Shown: piece by piece, positions 39,301 to 48,300 of the stretch
How the letters are laid out: each line of letters begins with the position of its first letter
Numbering within the stretch: position 1 is the stretch's first letter
Assembly: GCF_902806685.2 (NCBI RefSeq)
Contig: NC_048560.1
Coordinates: 2,210,492-2,274,491 of the forward strand
Direction: 5' to 3'
Length of the DNA stretch: 64,000 bases
DNA from: Maniola hyperantus
Taxonomy: Eukaryota; Arthropoda; Insecta; Lepidoptera; Nymphalidae
Position numbers and translations under genes: made by a program
The notes under the pieces: generated by a model
Databases searched by the model: none
Told to the model about the DNA's origin: nothing
Seen by the model: the letters and a program-made list of their open reading frames with translations, nothing else

Positions 39301-42300
39301 ACTTTAGTTCACTCTGTCATAGTCTGTTACACTGTGTAGCCTGTTTTAGTTTTATTTTAATTTTTGACATTTTTAACATTATCATTTAAATTTGTATTTT
39401 TTTGTGACTAAGTATTTAATGCGACTAATTTTATCAAAACTATGTACACGTAGTTAGGTATATCATAACATATTGCATGCTAATAGGCAGAATTTGGCTG
39501 TACCTTTTTGTTTTGTAATATCTGCACTGTTTACCCATATCTATATATATAAAAGGAAAAGGTGACTGACTGACTGACTGACTGATCTATCAACGCACAG
39601 CTCAAACTACTGAACTGATCGCGCTGAAATTCGGCATGCAGATAGCTATTATGATGTAGGCATCCGCTAAGAAAGGATTTTTCTCGATTCAACCCCATAA
39701 AGGGTTAAAATAGGGGTTTGAAGTTTGTATGAAAGTCTGTCAGTTTTGAAGTTAGAATTGCGAAATTTTGCAATTTACACTAATCTATATATATATATAA
39801 AAGGAAAAGGTGACTGACTGACTGACTGACTGACTGACTGATCTATAAACGCACAGCTCAAACTACTGGACTGGTGATGGGTAACCCTAATGGTGTTAAA
39901 TAGGGGTTTAAAATTTGTGTTGTCCACGCGGACGAAGTCGCGGGCATAAGCTAGTTCGCAATAAAGAAATTTGAATTTGAATTTGAATTTGAATTTCATT
40001 GTTTGCAGTGGTGATCGCGGGTAGAGGCAGACACGTCCGCCTGGTGCCGATTCGCGCGCTCGAGTGCCCCGAAGCAGAGAGCGTCAAGCTGGGCGAAGCG
40101 AAAGGCGCCGTCGACGTGGCGGTCGGGGAGTTGCATTCTTCCGCGTACGGCTTTGCTGTAGTGTGCAAAAGACAGGTCAGTCATCATCATCATCATCATC
40201 GATAGACGTCCACAGCTGGACATGTAGGGACTTCCACACGCCACGGTCTTGCGCCGTCTGAATCCAGCGGCTCCCTGCGAGTCGTCTGATGTCGTCCGTC
40301 CACCTAGTGGGGATCTTCCGGTGTGAGGTCGCCATTCCAGCACCTTGGGACCCCAACGTCTATCGGTTGTACGAACTATGTGCCCTGCTCGTTGCCACTT
40401 CAGCTTCGCAACGCGTTGAGTTATGTCGGTTACTCTAGTTCTCCTACCGATCTCCTCATATCTGATTTGATCACGTGGAGAAACTCCAAGCATCATCTCC
40501 ATCGCCCGCTGAGTGACTCTGAGCTTTCTAATGAGGCCAGGACAGGTCGGTACTAGATTAAAAATTAAAAATACAAATAATTTATTCAAAATTGGTAATA
40601 ATTTACTCTTTTTGATGGTCGGTTGTTGGATTTGTAAGATATAGTGGTGATATTTATTATTACGCGAACTTAAAACTAAAGCTACGAGGGTTCCAAACGC
40701 GCCCAGGTCTGAGAAGAGCCCGCAACAAACTCAGCATAGAGATAGTTTCAAGTCCATATCCATACTAATATTATAAATGCGAAAGTGTGCCTGTCTGTCT
40801 GTTAGCTTTTCACGGCCCAACAGTTTAACCGATTTTGATGAAATTTGGTAAAGAGTAAGCTTACATCCCGGAGAAGGACATAGGCTACTTTTTATCCAAT
40901 AGTTTCAACGGGAAAGCTGACTGGCTGATCTATCAACGCACAGCTCAAACTACTGGACGAATGGAACTGAAATTTGGCATGCAGATAGCTATTATGACGT
41001 AGGCATCCGCTAAGAAAGGATTATTGAAAATTCAATCCCTAAGGTATTAAAATAGGGGTTTAAAAATTTGTGTAGTCCACAAGTAGTAGTAATTTGGCTA
41101 TCTTACATTTATGTTTGCAGAATTCGTGGGTAGTTATAGTGTACGAGATAACCCGAACCGCGGCGCGTCGGTGTCGTGTCGCAGAGCTGAGAGCGGCGGC
41201 GCCGGTGTTGAGTGTGCAGCTTCTCCGAGGCCGCTTACTGTTGGGCTACAGAGGCGGCCTGGTCGCGCACACGCTGCGACCCAACCACGACCCGCATCCT
41301 CACCCGCCTGCCGTCTGTGAGTATTGGCCTTACGTGACAAAGAGCGGCGGCGCCGGTGTTGAGTGTGCAGCTTCTCCGAGGCCGCTTACTGTTGGGCTAC
41401 AGAGGCGGCCTGGTCGCGCACACGCTGCGACCCAACCACGACCCGCATCCTCACCCGCCTGCCGTCTGTGAGTATTGGCCTTACGTGACAAAGAGCGGCG
41501 GCGCCGGTGTTGAGTGTGCAGCTTCTCCGAGGCCGCTTACTGTTGGGCTACAGAGGCGGCCTGGTCGCGCACACGCTGCGACCCAACCACGACCCGCATC
41601 CTCACCCGCCTGCCGTCTGTGAGTATTGGCCTTACGTGACAAAGAGCGGCGGCGCCGGTGTTGAGTGTGCAGCTTCTCCGAGGCCGCTTACTGTTGGGCT
41701 ACAGAGGCGGCCTGGTCGCGCACACGCTGCGACCCAACCACGACCCGCATCCTCACCCGCCTGCCGTCTGTGAGTATTGGCCTTACGTGACAAAGAGCGG
41801 CGGCGCCGGTGTTGAGTGTGCAGCTTCTCCGAGGCCGCTTACTGTTGGGCTACAGAGGCGGCCTGGTCGCGCACACGCTGCGACCCAACCACGACCCGCA
41901 TCCTCACCCGCCTGCCGTCTGTGAGTATTGGCCTTACGTGACAAAGAGCGGCGGCGCCGGTGTTGAGTGTGCAGCTTCTCCGAGGCCGCTTACTGTTGGG
42001 CTACAGAGGCGGCCTGGTCGCGCACACGCTGCGACCCAACCACGACCCGCATCCTCACCCGCCTGCCGTCTGTGAGTATTGGCCTTACGTGACAAAGAGC
42101 GGCGGCGCCGGTGTTGAGTGTGCAGCTTCTCCGAGGCCGCTTACTGTTGGGCTACAGAGGCGGCCTGGTCGCGCACACGCTGCGACCCAACCACGACCCG
42201 CATCCTCACCCGCCTGCCGTCTGTGAGTATTGGGCCTTACGTGACAAAGAGCGGCGGCGCGGCGCCGGTGATAAGTTGCTATAGCGCCATCTATTATAGA

Positions 42301-45300
42301 GTTTTAGAGAGTTAAAAAATCGGTTACTCTTGCCACCAGGAAAGATCGCAGTCAAGCGCTAACTTGTATCGGAATAAAACAACTCAAAAAGGGACAAAGC
42401 GCGAGCGAAGCGAGCTCGAATTTTATTTTTTAAAAGAATATTAGCCAAGTTAATTGCTGACTAATATTCCCCTTTCCCCTCCAATTAAGCGTAAAGCTGG
42501 GTGCTAAGAGTAGGTACGACAGTGCAACGGGTGGAATTTGAACCGGTGACCTTTCGGTTTTCAGTCCGCTCCTTTAACCGTTGAGCTATCGATGCTCATG
42601 TTTTGTTATTATTGTTCATGTTTTGTTGCAGCGCTGGTGCATCCAGAGAACCAAGTGGGCGTGTTCCTGGCACACTCCGGAGCTAGGCCCCTCTGTGCCA
42701 GGCCTGCGGGCCAGGACTGGCTTCTGGTGTTCAGTGCTCTGGCATTGTACGTGGACCGTGCGGGATTGAGAGCGCGAGATACTGAGCTGATGTATACCGC
42801 ACATCCTGTCTACCATGGTAAGTGTCCACACAAAAGTGCTTTTTTCGTGTTGTGCCACACATGAAACAATTTATTCCAGCGCTTCTTCTGCTTGCAACAT
42901 TTTCGTGTTGTGCCACACACGACACAGTTTATTCCGGCGCTTCTTCTGCTTGCAACGTTTTCGCTTAGATGCTCAAGTGGGTGAAGCGCTGCGATAACCA
43001 ACTCTTAGGTATAACATGTGATGTGTTTCTTTCTTTATTTATTTCTTTCTTTCTTTCTTTCTATAGATCTCAATGTAAACGTTGTTTTCCTTTGCAGCCA
43101 TCAACGACAGCCACTTGCTGATATTCACGACATCACACATCGACATCTACGATATCGAGTCGGGAGAGTGGGTGCAGACTATTAATTTACGTAAGATGAT
43201 TTCTATTTTTCAGGGTTCCGTACCTCAAAAGAAAAAAGGAACCATTATAGGGTCGGGTCGTGTCTGTTAGACCCGTCAAGGTAATCAAAACCTTTAGAAT
43301 ACTTCCTGTTGACCTAGAATCATGAAATTTGGCATATAGCCCAAGTAGAGGGAAAAAAATCACAAAAAATTACCATTACCATTGAAAAAAAATCACCATA
43401 GAATAACTAAACATCTATAATAATATTAACCGTAAACTAATTATCTTTGTTTGTTTTTCTTTTCTTAATTTGAATTTGGGTTGTTTTTTATCTTAATTTG
43501 GGTTGAATTTTCAAAAAATCCCTTAGCGAATGCCTACGTCATAATCTGCATGCAAAATTTCAGCCCAATCCGTTTAGTAGTTTCAGCTGTGCATTGATAG
43601 ATCAGTCAGTCACCTTTTCCTTTTATATATTTAGATTAAAATTATGAATTGGTTTTGTCGGGTCGACAGTCTGTTCGATTGTAACACAGTATTATTTTAT
43701 GGTAACAGTTAGCACATAGGATTTTAAATATAAATATTTATAAAAAGCGTGCAAAAAATTTGCGCTCGGACGGCCCAGACTACCGCTCCCGTGCCCTGAC
43801 AGGCTATCAGTCGCCCGCAACGCGTCTTAGAGAGCACACGTGTCCAACTTCAATCCCATATCGCCTTAATTAAATTGATTTAATAATAATAATTATCTTT
43901 TATTTGGGACCAAAGCGCACAGTTTACAATAATACGAAACACAACAACACCAAACAAATGTACAGAAAAAAAACCAAAAAAAACCACAACAAAGAACAAA
44001 ACATGAAGATAAAAAGATCACAAATACTAACTAATAAGTACGGCTTTCCATGCATCTCGACCGAGAAAACCACCGCCATGACTTGGCTCCGATAGATGGT
44101 GTACGACTGTACGTGTATAGAGGTGGCGATCTTCCTAGCCGAATTGCATGGAATTACAGTAAAATTAATCAGTAAAGTAATTATCAGTAATTAATCAGTA
44201 TAATTAGTAATTGATTTGAAAAATAAAATGTGTTTGCAGCAAACGCGCGTCCGCTGGACGAAGCGGGTTGGATCGTATTAGTGGGAGGGGCGGGCACGGC
44301 CTTTCCCTTCACTGCTGATACTGCACCTTACCTCGTTTACTTGCGACCTCTACTGTCACGTAAGTATTGCGTTTTTGTTAGTTTTTTTTTATGTATTATT
44401 TTATTACAGCTTTCTCAACCACTTTACATTTCCCATTCCTTTCTAGAAACCCTCCATACCCGAATAGTACTAGCCTCCTCCATCCATCCATCCGTCCGTC
44501 CGTCCGTCCGTCCGTCCGTCCGTCCGTCCCGTGTATCTCGTGGACCGTAATAGGTACATAGTTGAAATTTTCACAGAACTCGTACTCCGTCTCGCACTTG
44601 ACTGATTTATTTCATGTTTTTAGCCAAATCCGGTTCGAAGGACCATGTTGTCCTCATCCTCCGTCTCGCACTTGACTTATTTATTTCATGTTTTGCCAAA
44701 TCCGGTTCGAAGTACCATCTTGTCCTCGTCCTCCGGCACGCACTTGATTGATTTATTTCATGTTTTTAGCCAAATCCGGTTTGAAGGACCATATCATTAT
44801 TGCCATAGATGTAACATCGTGTTATTTTTCAGAGGGCCCGTTGAACCTGGATCACACGTCGTACGGCACAAACAAGCGGCGGTTCTCCGTGCGCGAACAG
44901 TCCCACCAGGCGATAGAGGCTCACAACCGATTGTAAGTTCGTACACAAACATTAACAGCCGTACTCAGAGTCGCTTAATCGTTACTTAAGTTTAGTTAAA
45001 ACGAGACAGAGCTATATCTGTCACGTAAATCTGTCTCGTTTAACTCAATCTTCAGTAACGATTAGCGACTCTGAGTGCGGCTGAAAGCTGTGATAACCTA
45101 GTAGATGTGGAAACAGAGACGGCTTTCCAAATGTCTCTTTCAGTTAAAATTAGATAAACGATTTTCAACATTGATCAGTACCCTTATTATAAATGCGAAA
45201 GTGTGTATGTTTGTTGGTTTATTGGTTTGTCTTTCAATCACGTCGCAACTGTGCAACGAATTGAGGTGATTTTTTGCATGGGTATAGATAAAGACCTGGA

Positions 45301-48300
45301 GAGTGACATAGGCTACTTTTTATCTCGGGAAATCAAGGAGTTCCCACGGGATTTTTAAAAACCTAAGTCCACGTGTACGAAGTCGCGGGCATCAGCTAGT
45401 TTTCAATATATTCGGTAAAATTGAGGAGATTTTATTTACTGGCAGCCTTTGTCCTACAAGTACGCCCCACTGTCAATGTCATTGAAGTGCCAAAAGAGCC
45501 TTGTCGCACTGTACGTTGTTTGTATACAGATCGGAACGTCGCTCGAAGTTGATCTCAGCGCCAACGAACTTCGCGCACGTCTCGCACATGGGCCCCGGGG
45601 ACGGCATACGATCACAGCGTCTGTTGGACCTGCCCACCACTGTGGAGACTGCGGACCATGAGCACCATCACCAGGTAAGACCCTCATCAGATAGGAGCCA
45701 CAGGCCCCATAGGTACGGGGCCTCAGTTCCCTATCCGTAGTAACCTCTCAGATATTCTTATGGTCGGGAACGTTTTAGGCACCGATTCCGTTGTCTTTAT
45801 CTAAACTAAATTTAGAGTATCTGCATCCTTTTCTTTTCAACAATGCTAAAAAGGGACAGAACATGAACTTTACATTTAAAGACTCTAGATTTTAGTGCAC
45901 GCTACAAATTTAAACAGTAGATTGCGACTTTGCGCTAAAATCACGGGTTTTACCATTTAAAAATTAAATTTAAAACTGTCAAACTGCGTCTGTCCTTTTC
46001 ATATTACATTAGTAAGAAGAAGATGCGAATACTAAATAAGTTTAGATTGTGCTCAGAATCAGTACCATTGAGAGAGTGTCTAAAATCTATACTCAGACAG
46101 TCACGTCGCTCGAAGTTTATCTCTGCGCCAACAGTACATGGGCCCGAGAAGGGGGAAAAAAATAAATATATAATGCACACACACACACACACACACACTG
46201 TAATAGTGTAAATATGTTTAATTTTATATCTACCTTACATGCCGATTTCATTTCCTTTTTATTATAAAATAAAACACAGGTATATACCTAGCTTAGGGAC
46301 AGTCGGTATTTCTGTATACTTAACAAAATTGGTATGTTATTATAAGCATGTATTTTGTACTTTTAAATATGCAGATGTACTTGTAACCTATGTATGTTTT
46401 TGATCAATAAATAATTTATTTATTTATTTAAAAAATATTATTACGTTATATATAAGGATTAGCCACATAATGAACGTTGCATTTGTTGGTCAGATGTTCG
46501 GCAGTCGAGATAGCAGCAAACGGACGTCACCTCTAACAATATCACACCCCACCGGATCCTATAACGGTACGTGTTTCATTTATTTTTAACTAGCTTTTTA
46601 AAAATCCCGTGGGAACTCTTTGATTTTCCGGGATATAAAGTATCCTATGTCACTCTCCAGGTCTTAAACCATACTCATGCAAAAAAACACGTCAATGCGT
46701 TGCGACGTGATTGAAGGGCAAACCAACAAACAAACACACTTTCGCATTTATCATAGGGGTAGTGGTTTTTATTTAACAGGAAAACTTGCAGCTAATTGTA
46801 AAATGTAAATAGATAAGAACAGAAGAAAATTGAAGCTAATGACAGGTTTTCACAGATGGAATTTACATAAGAAAAACAACAAACTCGACTGGGGAAGAGA
46901 GAATAGAGGGAAAAGAAAATTAAAAAAAAAAAACAATAACAAAAAGGCAAAAAACAAACACGAAAACGGAAAAACGGAATCTGGTCAACGAATTATTTAA
47001 GTAAAGCATAAGCGTTAAAGAATTCATTGGTCATTTTATTCTAATTTTACTTGTATGTATGCTTATGGGATCTGAGAATTCACTTCATCCCTATATCTTC
47101 TACTAAACAAAAGAATCTGGCTAATTTTGTTCTGGTAGAGTATACAGTGCGACAAGGCTATCTTGGCGCGTGGCGAAAATCTGAACTAAAGTTACCGTCA
47201 AGTGTCCCCTTTGTTCTTGTTTGAATATTCCAAGCCTTTGTTCTCCAACAGCGCCCCCCTGTCAATGTCATTCAAGTGCCAAGAGAGCCTCGCTGAGAGT
47301 TGCACTGTAGTGAGTAATATGTCAAAGAGAGAGAGAGAGCGAGAGCTAGCGCGCACCACGGGGCGGTGAGTTGTGGTGCGTTTCAAAATCTGTAAATTTG
47401 AATTTAAATGTATCGAAATCCGGTGCGGAATTAATTCCGCAGTGCGCGCGCTTCCAAATAGTTCTATAGTTCACAGATTTTGCAGAAAAAGAAATTGCGT
47501 ATGGAAATTTACCGTGGTGCGCTCCAGCTCAGAGAGTTTGGGGTAAAAGTTGATAAAAAAATATGTTATCAGGTTCATGGCGCGGGCGCTCCCGCGACGC
47601 GCCGACGGAGGCGCCCCCCTCCCCGCCGACACATCGAGCGATGGACAGGTAAGGATACCTACTCCATTCCAGGGGTGTTACGGATATTCGCATCCGCAAA
47701 TCCGGAACATTCCCATTAATTCAGACATCTGCATCCGCATCAGCGGTAAATTAATATGGAGCTTTTACGGATGCGGATTCATATTTGCAAAAAGTAATGA
47801 CCTGCAAAGAAAGTGGGTGGGGCCAGAGTGGCGCGTGTTTGACAGTTGATATCTTCGTTCCGCTAACTGACCAATCAAAAAGTGCACAATGGTACCCAAC
47901 ACGGGTGTTACGGATATCTGCATCCGCATCCGCAAAAGCGGAATATTCATTTGTCCCACAAAATAGGGTGCATTGTCGGTCATGATTTGATCGTCGGGGT
48001 CGTTAGAGACGTGCTTAGGGCGTCTTTTATCAAGAGGGTCGTCGCGATCGGGGGTGCCAGATGCGGCCTCAACTACTAGAGGGTTGGGGTGTCTGACGGA
48101 TTTCTCAAAATAATTTTTGGAAGCTGTTTGAAGACACCGACTAATCGGAAAATGGCCTTATATATATACAGGTCGGTCGGCGGCGGTTCTCTCGGCAGCG
48201 GATCTGCACTGGAGCGATGCCTCACTCCGCTGAGTCTGGGCAGCATGAGCTCTCTACACGACGTGCTCAAGGTAAGCAACACACGAAAGGAGACGGTCCA

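Noticed and set aside
41356..42226. Series of identical 88-codon open frames as a multi-gene or repeat-protein cluster
   Set aside because: They are exon 29 duplicates read through their donors; the 151-bp period shifts frame and each stops in the next unit.
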